DNA of 49,248 nt from Solimicrobium sp. GTDB lineage: Bacteria; Pseudomonadota; Gammaproteobacteria; Burkholderiales; Burkholderiaceae_D. Shown here piece after piece: positions 9,581-20,896 of the stretch; position 1 is the stretch's first letter; every line of letters starts with the position of its first letter. The translations under genes were made by a program, and so were the position numbers. Under the pieces are notes generated by a model, which was not told the DNA's origin, did not search any database, and saw nothing but the letters and a program-made list of their open reading frames with translations. Location: the NCBI GenBank assembly GCA_021155915.1, contig JAJNBE010000024.1, forward strand, positions 1 through 49,248. Direction: 5' to 3'.

Positions 9581-9719
9581 GACCCCCTTCTTGGCGACCC
9601 CATCTTGGCAACCCCGTCTAGCCGACCGCGTCTAGCCGACCCCGTCTAGCCGACCCCGTCTAGCCGACCCCGTCTAGGCGACCCCGTCTTGGCGACCCCG
9701 TCTAGGCGACCGCGTCGCC
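9581..9719 (+). repeat. Left array: about ten 14-bp tandem repeats
   Basis: Contiguous units of consensus GACCCCGTCTAGCC or GACCCCGTCTAGGC start at 9581, 9596, 9610, 9624, 9638, 9652, 9666, 9680, 9694 and 9708. The first is 15 nt and the last is cut to 12 nt. Variation is concentrated at the CTAG/CTTG step, the final CC/GC and one CCCC to CCGC change. There are no spacers, so this is not a CRISPR array. Confidence 0.95.
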
Positions 9720-9724
9720 CCGTC

Positions 9725-9848
9725 ATCCTCGCCAAGGCGAGGATCCAGGGAGAACGCGTTACCTCGCTTTAGTTAGGCAGCCTTCATGAAGGCTGCTCCG
9801 CTTACGCGAAGTTATACCCCCCTTCTGGATCCCCGCCTGCGCGAGGAT
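9725..9848. repeat. Palindromic core between the two 14-bp arrays
   Basis: Two outer hairpins mirror each other: ATCCTCGCC-AA-GGCGAGGAT (9725-9744) and the imperfect ATCCCCGCC-TGC-GCGAGGAT (9829-9848). Each carries a GTCATCCTCGC / GCGAGGATCCAG type sequence, familiar as a dispersed palindromic repeat in many proteobacteria. At the centre is a perfect 20-bp palindrome, GCAGCCTTCATGAAGGCTGC (9777-9796). Confidence 0.85.
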
Positions 9849-9857
9849 GACGGGGTC

Positions 9858-9969
9858 CCCTGGACGGGGTCGCCTGGACGGGGTCGGCTAGACGCGGTCG
9901 CCTAGACGGGGTCGCCTAGACGGGGTCGCCTAGACGGGGTCGCCTGGACGGGGTCGCCTAGACGCGGGC
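9858..9969 (-). repeat. Right array: eight inverted 14-bp tandem repeats
   Basis: Eight contiguous 14-bp units (9858, 9872, 9886, 9900, 9914, 9928, 9942, 9956) have consensus GCCTAGACGGGGTC. This is the exact reverse complement of the left-array unit, so both arrays point at the core. Confidence 0.95.
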
Positions 9970-10029
9970 TGCCGCGTCGTCGCGGGGCAGCAGGGGTTTC
10001 AGAAGGCGTGCATTCTGCCTTCGGAACAG

Positions 10030-10053
10030 ACTTTCTTTGCAAGGAAAGTTTTC
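10030..10053 (+). terminator. Hairpin followed by T-run (terminator-like)
   Basis: An 8-bp stem with one G-T pair (10030-10037 with 10042-10049, loop TGCA) is followed by TTTTCT on the plus strand. No plus-strand gene lies upstream, so its role is unclear; it may end transcription coming through the repeat region. Confidence 0.45.
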
Positions 10054-10111
10054 TAAGCACCAGTAGAATCAATGCGGCCAGGAAGCCGAAAAACGCACAC
10101 TTTTGCCTATT

Positions 10112-10163
10112 GCGAGCCCTTAGCGAGCCTAAGGCGAGTCTAAGACGAGTCTAAGACGAGTCT
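10112..10163 (+). repeat. 11-bp tandem repeat, about 4.7 units
   Basis: Units GCGAGCCCTTA, GCGAGCCTAAG, GCGAGTCTAAG, ACGAGTCTAAG and a partial ACGAGTCT follow each other without spacers. The period is 11, different from the 14-bp arrays 140 bp upstream. Confidence 0.85.
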
Positions 10164-10252
10164 GTCCAACAGAGAAATCTAGGATAATCATTACAAGAAT
10201 GTTTCAGCTCGCGAATTATATTTTATCTCTAAAAATATTGTAATCGATTAGA

Positions 10253-11131
10253 TCAGCTTTGCATGTTGTGCAGAAAAGCCTTGAATTCCTCTCCCACTTC
10301 ACGGTGCAATAAACCAAGCGTCACAGAAGCCTTTAAATAGCCTAGCTTACTTCCGCAGTCATAACGCATAGCCGAAAATCGATACGTTAAATACGGATGA
10401 TCTTTTAACATGGCAGCAATTGCGTCGGTTAACTGGATCTCTCCACCAGAACCTTTCTCAGTTCTTTCAAGATAAGAAAAAATGGCGCTATTCAGGATGT
10501 AACGACCGGCCACAGCCAATGTGGACGGCGCGGCATTCGAAGCAGGTTTTTCAACAATGCCTGTCATGCGTTCAATATGATCTTTATATGAAACACCCCT
10601 GACAATACCGTACTGATTAGTTTGTACAAGCGGCACATTTTGCACGGCGACTATACTCGCTTGCTCTTGTGCATACAAAGCCACCATTTGTTCGGTAGTA
10701 TTCGGGTGCCCTAATTCAGCCAACATCAAGTCGTCCGCCAGCAGCACTGCGAACGGATTATCCCCAACAACCGGTTTCGCACATAATACAGCATGCCCCA
10801 AACCTAATGCAGCGGGCTGACGGATATAAATACATGTCACCGATTTTGGAATGACGTTTTGTACTATATCCAGCAATGCCGTTTTATTGGCTGCCTCTAG
10901 TTCGGATTCTAGTTCATAAGCTGTATCGAAATGGTCTTCAATCGCACGTTTATTACGACCAGTAACAAAAATTAATTCCGTAATCCCCGCCGCAATGGCT
11001 TCCTCTACTGCGTATTGGATTAACGGTTTATCGACGAGTGTCAGCATTTCTTTGGGCTGTGCTTTGGTAGCGGGTAGGAAACGACTGCCTAGTCCAGCCA
11101 CAGGAAATACGGCTTTAGTAATTTTTTTCAT
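10253..11131 (-). CDS. galU: UTP-glucose-1-phosphate uridylyltransferase
   Basis: The 292-residue protein makes UDP-glucose from UTP and glucose-1-phosphate for surface polysaccharide synthesis. The nucleotidyltransferase signature GLGSRFLPATKAQPKEM is at residues 13-29, then LIQYAVEEAIAAGI, and LLADDLML carries the metal-binding aspartates. GIVEKP and RYILNSAIFSYLE complete the fold, and the length matches bacterial GalU. Its start codon is not preceded by a strong ribosome site. It stands between the repeat region and ligA on the same strand as ligA, with a 96-bp gap. Confidence 0.95.
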   Translation of the reverse strand: MKKITKAVFPVAGLGSRFLPATKAQPKEMLTLVDKPLIQYAVEEAIAAGITELIFVTGRNKRAIEDHFDTAYELESELEAANKTALLDIVQNVIPKSVTCIYIRQPAALGLGHAVLCAKPVVGDNPFAVLLADDLMLAELGHPNTTEQMVALYAQEQASIVAVQNVPLVQTNQYGIVRGVSYKDHIERMTGIVEKPASNAAPSTLAVAGRYILNSAIFSYLERTEKGSGGEIQLTDAIAAMLKDHPYLTYRFSAMRYDCGSKLGYLKASVTLGLLHREVGEEFKAFLHNMQS

Positions 11132-11227
11132 TGTTGATTTTTTCTTTGTCCAATACCCATTATTCGATAATGATTATTTTTAACAGTTGAAATAGGGTCA
11201 GGAAATAAGATTGGTTTACGAAAGTAA

Positions 11228-13363
<2,136 letters not shown>

Positions 13364-13560
13364 CTAACTCTTTGCTTCCATTTTCGCTTGCAAAAATGGC
13401 GCTAAGGCGAGGAGATTGGACTAGTGCGAAGGATTTCACATTTCTTATTTTATTCGTATTAAGTATTCAGGTCACTCTACGAATAGGTAATCTTTCTCAC
13501 CTCTCGTGCAACCTCTTCCCATAAGTGAAACAGAAAGGCCAACAGAATCTGACAGAGCAC

Positions 13561-14703
13561 CTAACTAAATATCCGCAGCGCGCGCGTTGACCCAGCTGGA
13601 ATTTCCGCTGCCTGCATGGAATTGTAGAATGTGTCCACTTGTTCTTGAATTTCATTGAGAGTCGCCTCGCTTAATACGGCATTTCCATCATCGACTAGGG
13701 TGCCATCTAAACGGTCTGCCAATAACTTAGCACAGGAAACCATCGCATTAAATCCGCCACGTGAAGGTGCAACGCAAGGCACATCTAGCAATAAGGTAAG
13801 TCGTTTAGTATCCTGTTCTGACACACCACAGTTGGTAGACAGGGTAAATAATGCACCGCCTTCTCCATCTGACATAACCAGATGACCATCTGGTCTCGTA
13901 TCAAATCCGTACTTTTCTAATGCGGCCAATAAAGTGCTAATCCCCCAGGGTGCGCCGTTGCTGTGAACGTTGACACTTAATCGCGCATCGTGTTCGGTCA
14001 CAAATACATGCAAATCGCGTCCAGCATCGATCACATGCTTCATGTCGGGTATATCGGGATGCGCATTGAGATTATCGGCAATTTGGCGCAGTTTCATAAC
14101 TAGCTCAGAGTATTCCAACTCGTTTAATGCATTACTTCGCGTTACCAACTGCACCCCTGCCAACAGCTTCGTGTAACTGTTTGCATGAGAAATTATTTCA
14201 CACTTATTTCTTGCACTTTCTTCCACATTAATGCCAACAAAATGCACAGACTTATTACCAACACGGCGAAATGATTGAATTTCGCTCATTATTTTGTCAC
14301 CACGCACAGGTGACTCAAAATCCATTGTGATAACACCATCGATAAAATCGTCAACAGGCAACACGATCTGTTCTGCTACCGAATCAGTTGATGAGTGATT
14401 ACGACGCGCAATTTGAGAACCCAATTGAGAATCCTGTTGAGATTCCTGCTCGTGCTGGTCTGACTGTGGATTCAGCGAAGGTTCTTGGCGCTGTGCTATA
14501 TTTTGTTTTGTATCATTTGATTTCATTGAAGTAGACGACGCTAAGGTTCGCTCTTTCGGCTGCAGTAAAACATCGTCGTGGTGTTGGCCAAAAGCTCTTT
14601 CGACATTTTTTTTGGCCTTATATTCCTGCCAAAAATTATAGCCAATAATCCCAACAATAACTGCGCAACCTGCACCCCATAAGCTCAAATTCAGATCTGT
14701 CAT
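13561..14703 (-). CDS. zipA: Cell division protein ZipA
   Basis: The 380-residue protein has the ZipA layout: a single N-terminal membrane helix (about 7-25, LWGAGCAVIVGIIGYNFW), a low-complexity Gln/Ser/Glu-rich linker (about 45-110), and a C-terminal ZipA domain (about 115-375) with GKSVHFVGIN-like, GAPWGISTLLAALEKYGF and LLLDVPCVAPSRGGFNAMVSCAKLLADRLDGTLVDD segments. ZipA anchors FtsZ protofilaments to the inner membrane. The start ATG overlaps the smc stop by 4 nt (14700-14703), so the two are translationally coupled. Sequence similarity in the C-terminal domain is moderate, and position between smc and ligA supports the name. Confidence 0.88.
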   Translation of the reverse strand: MTDLNLSLWGAGCAVIVGIIGYNFWQEYKAKKNVERAFGQHHDDVLLQPKERTLASSTSMKSNDTKQNIAQRQEPSLNPQSDQHEQESQQDSQLGSQIARRNHSSTDSVAEQIVLPVDDFIDGVITMDFESPVRGDKIMSEIQSFRRVGNKSVHFVGINVEESARNKCEIISHANSYTKLLAGVQLVTRSNALNELEYSELVMKLRQIADNLNAHPDIPDMKHVIDAGRDLHVFVTEHDARLSVNVHSNGAPWGISTLLAALEKYGFDTRPDGHLVMSDGEGGALFTLSTNCGVSEQDTKRLTLLLDVPCVAPSRGGFNAMVSCAKLLADRLDGTLVDDGNAVLSEATLNEIQEQVDTFYNSMQAAEIPAGSTRALRIFS

Positions 14704-17700
14704 GCTGTTTGTACCTCAGTAGGAATTGCAGAAATAAATACATTATCAGAATCAGAATCAGTGGTAAATCTTACTGCAGACTCCATATCCACCGCGACTA
14801 TTCTTGAAACACCTTGCTCTTGCATAGTCACACCGATTAATTGTTGCGCCATTTCCATCGCTATTTTATTGTGCGAAATAAATAAAAATTGTGTTTTGGC
14901 TGACATTTTCTTCACCATATTACAAAAGCGCTCGGTGTTCGAATCGTCCAGAGGTGCATCCACTTCGTCAAGTAAACAGAATGGTGCAGGATTTAATTGG
15001 AATATTGAAAATACTAACGCGGTTGCAGTTAATGCTTTTTCACCACCCGACAATAAATGAATAGTCGCGTTTTTCTTGCCTGGCGGTTGCGCCATTACCT
15101 GTACGCCAGCATCCAAAATTTCATCGCCAGTCATAACCAATTTGGCATTGCCTCCACCAAATAACACCGGAAATATTTCAGAGAAATGAAGATTTACCTT
15201 ATCAAACGTATCTTGCAATAAATCTCGAGTTTCCATATCGATTTTATGAATCGCGTCTTGCAACGTCTGGATTGCTTCGATCAGATCGGCGTGCTGCGCA
15301 TCTAAAAATTGCTTGCGTTCTCCCGCCTGTGTCAGCTCATCTAATGCGGCTAAATTGACTGCACCCAGAGCAATAACGGCATTGCCGAGGCGAGTGACTT
15401 CACCTTGTAAATAAGACGGCTTTACATCGTCGGATAGTTTTTGCGCTAATGTTGCCAGTTGGTCGTCGCTCAGCCCTACATCCTTTAAGGCTTGCGCATA
15501 TTGCTCTTGATTAAGACGCGCTGCCTGTTCTTTTAACTGCAACTCAACCAGTCGATCACGCTGAGGTTGTAAGCTACGTTCAACCTGATTTTTAGCGTCT
15601 TCTTTACTGCGTAATTGCTGCGTCAGTTGATCCAATTCATGCCGTGCATCGGATAAAATTCGTTCTTGTTCACTGCGCTTTTCCAGCAACTCTTGCAAAC
15701 CAGCTTGTGCGGTTTGATCGTCCATATTTTCAAGTTCAAGCATACCCTGCTGCATGGATTCAAATACACTATCTGCTTGCGTACTTGCTGTAGCGATAGT
15801 GCGTTTTAGTTCTTCCACTTTTTGACGATGAGCACGCTCTGCAAATGACGCTTGTTGGGCTGCCAATTCTAAATCCCGGGAGGTAAGACGTGCCCGAGTT
15901 AACTGTTGTTCCTCCGCCAAATGACGAGTTTGCTCTGCTTCATACGTCTCTTGCTGTTGCCCCAACTCCTCATCCAACTCTTCTAATTTTTGCTCTGATT
16001 CCAATTTAAGTTGTTGCTGTTCTCGTTCCTGTATCGCAATCTCAGCCAAATCCGATTCAATTTGGCTACTACGCTGATCAAACCGCGCTTGCACTTCGGA
16101 TAACTTCATTACGTCAATTTGCAAGCAATGTACTTGCTGCGTCAAACTTTGTACGCGTTGGCGTAATTCTTGTAGGCGTTGTGTCCCTTGACTATAAGTA
16201 GCTTCTGCGCGAACAGCCGCGGTACGTGCCTGTTCAGCCATTAATTGCTGAGCGCGGGTTTGTTTCTGCAAATGTTCAATTTCCTGCGCACGTGCTAGCA
16301 TGCCATCTTGCTCTGCATCCGCGGCATAGAATCGGACGCTGTCCGAGGAAATTAAATGACCTTGTTTCGTTACGAAACAACCCCCGATAGGTAGTTGACC
16401 CCTGGCAGATAGAGCAGCTGCTGCGTCTTCTGTAATATAGACGTGTTGCAGCCACCCTTGTAGACAAACGCGTAAATTGGGGTCATTTAATTGCAGAAGA
16501 GACAACAAACCAACCAAGTTTGAGTTTGTGGTAGTGTTCAATCCAGAAATGCTGTTTCCCACCGTTGCCTGCGCAGAATAAAAAGCCAGTTTGGCTGGGG
16601 GCACGTCGCTAAAAAACGCTTTGGCCCAATCTAAATTAGACACTTCTAACGCTTGAGTACGTTCCCGCAACACTGCTTCTAAAGCCGTCTCCCATCCGTC
16701 TTTAACATGTAGCTTTTGCCATAATCGCGGCAAGTTAGTGAGTTCATGTTTGGCCAGCCAGGGATGCACTTTTCCTTCATTTTGCACCCTTGCCTGAAGT
16801 TGAGTCAGTGCAGCTAAACGTGCATCCAATTGCGCATTGGCAGCTGATTCACTCTGCACTTGCATTTGCGCCGCACGGCGCGCCGCATCCAATTCAGGAT
16901 GACGTTGCTGCACGTCATCCAATTGCATCTGTGCCTGCTCTAAATCAGTCCGCCTTTCTTCTAACTGTGCAGACAAATTACCTAGTTGCGTTTGATCAGG
17001 AAGTTGTAGACCGTTTTTTTCTTGCTGTAACCGCTCACGGCGTAGCACCAGTCCATTTATTACAGTACTTGCGTTACGTTGCTGTGCAGATTCCAATTCA
17101 ATTTTTTGCTGCATCTGCATAATTCGGGCCCGGCCTTCTGCCGTTTTCTGTTGCCCTGCGCGCCAAATTTCTTCTATATGGGGTAACTGCTGATCGTGCT
17201 GCTCAGCGGTTTGTTTTGCTTCTTCACTACAGGCTGCCAACTCTTCGATTTCAATTTCAGCTTCAGCTAGCTCATTTTGTTGTTCATGTGCCTGACGTTG
17301 CCATTGATCACGTTGCGCTTTCAATGTATTTAACTGGGTTTGTAAGCGAGCACGTGAATCAATAACAAAGCGTATTTGCGCCTCTAAACTTCCGATTTCA
17401 GCATTAGTTTGATATAAATTTCCTTGTGCTTGATGAAGCTTATCACCTACGCTATAGTGAGTTTGCCGCATTTGCTCCAACTCTAATTCGATGTGCCGTA
17501 ATTGGGCGGTGCTTTGTTCTAATTCAAGCTGAAATTGCTCAATTTCACGTACAAATTTGTCTTGTTCAGCTGAAGCTTCTTTTTTACGCAACAACCACAA
17601 TAATTTTTGCTTTTCTTCTTGCTCAGCTTGTAAGGTGCGGAATTTGTTCGCAACAATGGCCTGCGCCTCCAACTTTTCCAAATTCCCATTCAGTTCGCGC

Positions 17701-18308
17701 AAAATGTCGTCGACTCGAACTAAATTTTCATTGGTGCTTTGAATACGATTTTCGGTCTCACGGCGCCGTTCTTTATAACGTGACACTCCCGCCGCCTCTT
17801 CTAAGAATATTCGCAATTCTTCCGGACGGGCTTCGATAATTCGGGAAATCATGCCTTGCCCGATAATTGCATAAGCACGAGGGCCTAAACCGGTACCTAA
17901 GAAAATATCTTGGATATCTCGGCGCCGAACAGATTGATTATTGATGTAATAGGTTGACGTACCGTCACGGGTTAAGGTACGTTTAACAGAGATCTCAGCA
18001 TACTGCCCCCATTGCCCCGCTGCCGGTTTTCCTGAGTTACCTGCCAGGCTATTATCAAACACCAGCTCAACGGAAGCACGTCCAGCTGATTTTCGATGAG
18101 TTGAACCGTTGAAAATAACGTCTTGCATCGATTCACCGCGCAGCTCAGAGGCTTTTGATTCGCCCAATACCCAACGCACCGCATCAATAATATTGGATTT
18201 ACCACAGCCGTTAGGGCCAACCACACCGACTAATTGACCGGGAACGTGAAAGTGAGTGAGTTCAACAAAAGATTTGAACCCGGATAATTTAATGGAAGTT
18301 AATCGCAC
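14700..18308 (-). CDS. smc: Chromosome segregation ATPase SMC
   Basis: The 1202-residue protein is a full SMC. The Walker A motif GPNGCGKS is at residues 31-38, followed by a long Gln/Glu-rich coiled coil, a hinge (roughly 500-680), a second coiled coil and the C-terminal ATPase half with LLSGGEKALTATAL (signature) and FCLLDEVDAPLDDSN (Walker B and D-loop). SMC organises and separates newly replicated DNA together with ScpA and ScpB. It uses SMC rather than MukB, in line with non-enteric gammaproteobacteria. It is the first gene of the smc-zipA pair; the divergent CAP lipoprotein gene shares its 173-bp upstream region. Confidence 0.97.
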   Translation of the reverse strand: MRLTSIKLSGFKSFVELTHFHVPGQLVGVVGPNGCGKSNIIDAVRWVLGESKASELRGESMQDVIFNGSTHRKSAGRASVELVFDNSLAGNSGKPAAGQWGQYAEISVKRTLTRDGTSTYYINNQSVRRRDIQDIFLGTGLGPRAYAIIGQGMISRIIEARPEELRIFLEEAAGVSRYKERRRETENRIQSTNENLVRVDDILRELNGNLEKLEAQAIVANKFRTLQAEQEEKQKLLWLLRKKEASAEQDKFVREIEQFQLELEQSTAQLRHIELELEQMRQTHYSVGDKLHQAQGNLYQTNAEIGSLEAQIRFVIDSRARLQTQLNTLKAQRDQWQRQAHEQQNELAEAEIEIEELAACSEEAKQTAEQHDQQLPHIEEIWRAGQQKTAEGRARIMQMQQKIELESAQQRNASTVINGLVLRRERLQQEKNGLQLPDQTQLGNLSAQLEERRTDLEQAQMQLDDVQQRHPELDAARRAAQMQVQSESAANAQLDARLAALTQLQARVQNEGKVHPWLAKHELTNLPRLWQKLHVKDGWETALEAVLRERTQALEVSNLDWAKAFFSDVPPAKLAFYSAQATVGNSISGLNTTTNSNLVGLLSLLQLNDPNLRVCLQGWLQHVYITEDAAAALSARGQLPIGGCFVTKQGHLISSDSVRFYAADAEQDGMLARAQEIEHLQKQTRAQQLMAEQARTAAVRAEATYSQGTQRLQELRQRVQSLTQQVHCLQIDVMKLSEVQARFDQRSSQIESDLAEIAIQEREQQQLKLESEQKLEELDEELGQQQETYEAEQTRHLAEEQQLTRARLTSRDLELAAQQASFAERAHRQKVEELKRTIATASTQADSVFESMQQGMLELENMDDQTAQAGLQELLEKRSEQERILSDARHELDQLTQQLRSKEDAKNQVERSLQPQRDRLVELQLKEQAARLNQEQYAQALKDVGLSDDQLATLAQKLSDDVKPSYLQGEVTRLGNAVIALGAVNLAALDELTQAGERKQFLDAQHADLIEAIQTLQDAIHKIDMETRDLLQDTFDKVNLHFSEIFPVLFGGGNAKLVMTGDEILDAGVQVMAQPPGKKNATIHLLSGGEKALTATALVFSIFQLNPAPFCLLDEVDAPLDDSNTERFCNMVKKMSAKTQFLFISHNKIAMEMAQQLIGVTMQEQGVSRIVAVDMESAVRFTTDSDSDNVFISAIPTEVQTA

Positions 18309-18481
18309 AGTAGGAGGAGAACATGAAAATAATCAAAAATAAGAGACAAAATTTTTCGTTCGAATCGTTATGACCTGGAAGCACCGCATATAATAGCACC
18401 TCGAAATTTATTTGCCGATTTTTTGTAGGACGATGGAAAACGACGATCCTACTAACGCTCTGGAAAAAATTAAAGGATTTT

Positions 18482-19525
18482 ATGAAAATAATTGCACTTT
18501 TAATCACTATCGCTTCTGCCCTGACAGCTTGCGGGGGTGGCTCTTCTACTCCATCTGGTATTGTTATACCAGCCAAACTGCAAACAACGTTAGTCTCTCC
18601 AACGTACGCCACCTCAGAAGAATTGACGGCATTTAATGCCATCAATACCTTTCGCTATGGTATCGGTTTAGGTTATTGGCTACAAAACACTTTGTTGGAT
18701 CAGGCGGCAAAAAACCATATGGCCTATTCCGAGGCAAATGGTTCTAGCTTTCAACAAGATAGTGAAGTGTTGGGTAATCCTGGTTTTACCGGAACAACGC
18801 CAAGTCAACGTGCTATTTTTACTGGCTATTCTGTTCTCGCCAATACCGTTACGGCAAGGAACATACCCACCGCCACGGTTGGCGAACTTTATGCAATGGG
18901 TTCCGGTTCAAGCGTTGTGGACTCCATGATTAATACCATTTACCATCGCAGCGGATTAATGACACAAAGTACTGTCGATATAGGATTAGCAAGAGGCATG
19001 GCAACACCGGGAACACACTGGTGGTTTAGCCATGGAAGACTTAATGAAGTGCAATGGGTAGCGTCTGATTACGTCGCTGTCTATCCAGCCGATCTTCAAA
19101 CAAACGTGCCACGGACAATGACACCAGAACATCCGTCCGTTTATTCTAATCAAGCCAATTTCGATTTTGCAACGCAAACCAGCTCCCCAGTGAGTTTCAC
19201 TTCTGCGGCCTCTACTAATCTAACAGTGGCCTCATTTACCGTTACACCAGCTGATTCGAACGTACCACTTGCAGGAACAATTTGGACTATCAACAACGAT
19301 CCGAATGTAATCGCAGCTAATTCCTCTCACATACCTATATCGCCTGCTAACCCACCGCTGCCTATTCCTACACTATCGAGCTATGAAGCTTATTGGGTTG
19401 GAAAAGCGCCGTTTTTACCAAAGACTAAATATAACGTTACCTTTACGGGCTCGACTTATTTGGTACAGTACGGTCGGACTCAACAGGTAACGAAGAGCTG
19501 GAGCTTTGTTACGGGTGATAATTAA
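18482..19525 (+). CDS. Secreted lipoprotein with CAP (SCP/PR-1) domain
   Basis: The 347-residue protein starts with a lipoprotein signal (MKIIALLITIASALTAC) whose lipobox LTAC puts the lipidated cysteine at residue 17. A CAP-like domain follows (about 48-190): AFNAINTFRYGIGLGYWLQNTLLDQAAKNHMAYSEANG, then YHRSGLMTQSTVDIGLARG. CAP domains occur in extracytoplasmic proteins of varied and mostly unknown function. The C-terminal half (about 220-347) is rich in Thr, Ser and Pro and looks like a beta-sandwich (PTLSSYEAYWVGKAPFLPKTKYNVTFTG). A good ribosome site (AAAGGA) precedes the ATG. It is divergent from smc and about 85 bp upstream of dapD. Confidence 0.85.
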   Translation: MKIIALLITIASALTACGGGSSTPSGIVIPAKLQTTLVSPTYATSEELTAFNAINTFRYGIGLGYWLQNTLLDQAAKNHMAYSEANGSSFQQDSEVLGNPGFTGTTPSQRAIFTGYSVLANTVTARNIPTATVGELYAMGSGSSVVDSMINTIYHRSGLMTQSTVDIGLARGMATPGTHWWFSHGRLNEVQWVASDYVAVYPADLQTNVPRTMTPEHPSVYSNQANFDFATQTSSPVSFTSAASTNLTVASFTVTPADSNVPLAGTIWTINNDPNVIAANSSHIPISPANPPLPIPTLSSYEAYWVGKAPFLPKTKYNVTFTGSTYLVQYGRTQQVTKSWSFVTGDN

Positions 19526-19610
19526 GCATGAAATACGGCCCTTGTAAAAGATTTAAAACAATACTTTCCCTCTTCCCATTCCGCTTTTTTTCACTTTAGG
19601 GACACCGACT

Positions 19611-20438
19611 ATGACACAACAACTTCAACAAATGATTGAACAAGCGTGGGAAGATCGCGCCAATTTTTCTCCTAATTCCGCGCCAGCCGATTTACGCTCA
19701 GCGGTTGCTGAAGTGATTAAGCAATTAGATAGCGGAACTCTTCGCGTCGCACATAAATTGAGCTCAGGCACTTGGCAAGTTAATCAGTGGATAAAAAAAG
19801 CCGTGTTATTGTCATTTCGAATGGAAAATAATGTGGTCATGCCTTCCGGTGAGCATATGCAGTTTTACGACAAGGTTCCGACTAAGTTTGCCCAATTCTC
19901 CGCTGACGATTTTGTGAAAGCGGGCTACCGCGTGGTTCCTCCGGCAGTCGCCCGCCGGGGTAGTTTTATTGCTAAGAATGTAGTGCTCATGCCCTCCTAT
20001 GTCAATATCGGCGCCTATATTGATGAAGGTGCGATGATTGATACATGGGCAACCGTCGGCTCTTGTGCTCAAATTGGTAAGAATGTGCATTTATCGGGTG
20101 GCGTGGGCATTGGTGGTGTCTTAGAACCCATGCAAGCCAACCCCACTATCATTGAAGACAATTGTTTTATTGGTGCGCGTTCGGAAATTGTTGAAGGCGT
20201 TATTGTTGAAGAAAATTCGGTCATTTCTATGGGTGTCTACATCGGGCAATCCACTAAAATTTATGATCGGGCAACGGGTGAAATAAGCTACGGTCGTGTT
20301 CCGTCCGGTTCAGTGGTCGTTTCCGGCAACCTACCCAGCCCTGATGGAAAATATAGTTTGTATTGTGCTGTAATTGTTAAACGTGTTGACGCTCAAACCC
20401 GTTCAAAGACCAGTATCAATGAATTATTACGATCCTGA
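19611..20438 (+). CDS. dapD: Tetrahydrodipicolinate N-succinyltransferase
   Basis: The 275-residue protein catalyses succinylation of tetrahydrodipicolinate in the lysine/diaminopimelate pathway. The N-terminal helical part ([14 protein letters not shown]) is followed by a left-handed beta-helix of hexapeptide repeats (about 100-240: [60 protein letters not shown]), and the C-terminal [26 protein letters not shown] is typical. Length is identical to the usual family length. The ATG follows AGGGACACCGACT, an acceptable ribosome site. It heads a plus-strand run with yffB, dapE and prmB. Confidence 0.97.
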   Translation: MTQQLQQMIEQAWEDRANFSPNSAPADLRSAVAEVIKQLDSGTLRVAHKLSSGTWQVNQWIKKAVLLSFRMENNVVMPSGEHMQFYDKVPTKFAQFSADDFVKAGYRVVPPAVARRGSFIAKNVVLMPSYVNIGAYIDEGAMIDTWATVGSCAQIGKNVHLSGGVGIGGVLEPMQANPTIIEDNCFIGARSEIVEGVIVEENSVISMGVYIGQSTKIYDRATGEISYGRVPSGSVVVSGNLPSPDGKYSLYCAVIVKRVDAQTRSKTSINELLRS

Positions 20439-20498
20439 TTTGGTGATGCCGCTAAACCGTTGATCATAAAATCGTTATCGCAGAGTCGAGGAACATAA

Positions 20499-20879
20499 TT
20501 GATACCTAAGACGATTACTTTATATGGGATTCCTAATTGCGATCAGGTAAAAAAAGCCAGGTCCTGGTTAAATGAAAACCAGATATCCATTAATTTTCAT
20601 GATTTTAAAAAGGCCGGTGTTACGCCGGCTTTGGTTAATAGCTGGCTGCAGCATCTGGATTGGCAGCATTTTCTTAACCGCCGGGGCACCACTTGGCGTC
20701 AATTAACAGAAATTGAGCAAAAAGCCGTTATCAATGCAGAAAGTGCCACGCACTGCATGGTACGTTCGCCCTCTATCATTAAAAGACCAGTACTAGTTAT
20801 TACTACACAACAGCAGGTTGAAATCGTCGTTGGCTTTTCCATTGAAGATTATCAGCGCGTTTTCGCTTCCCTCAATTGA
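20499..20879 (+). CDS. yffB: ArsC/Spx-family protein YffB
   Basis: The 126-residue protein has the ArsC/Spx thioredoxin-like fold: ITLYGIPNCDQVKKARSWLNENQI with a single Cys14 and no CxxC, then FHDFKKAGV and the family block FLNRRGTTWRQL, with the conserved SPSIIKRPVL. The start appears to be TTG at 20499, supported by GAGGA six bases upstream; no closer ATG is available. E. coli yffB also sits directly upstream of dapE, as here (17-nt gap). Its biochemical role is not established. It is probably glutathione- or thiol-related rather than a real arsenate reductase. Confidence 0.9.
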   Translation: MIPKTITLYGIPNCDQVKKARSWLNENQISINFHDFKKAGVTPALVNSWLQHLDWQHFLNRRGTTWRQLTEIEQKAVINAESATHCMVRSPSIIKRPVLVITTQQQVEIVVGFSIEDYQRVFASLN

Positions 20880-20896
20880 TTTCTTAATTCGTATCT

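Larger units (their letters stand above)
9356..10252. other. Repeat-rich, gene-free region between ycaO and galU
   Basis: About 0.9 kb carries no convincing gene. It holds two facing arrays of 14-bp repeats around a palindromic core, a hairpin with a T-run and an 11-bp tandem array (listed separately). Short frames here are translations of the repeats. The promoter of ycaO should lie near 9356-9450. Confidence 0.7.

Noticed and set aside
9581..9969. CRISPR array
   Set aside because: Units are directly adjacent without spacers, vary in sequence, run in two opposite orientations, and no cas gene is present.
16790..17122. 110-codon frame antisense within smc
   Set aside because: Composition follows the Gln/Glu-rich coiled-coil codons of smc; no protein features.
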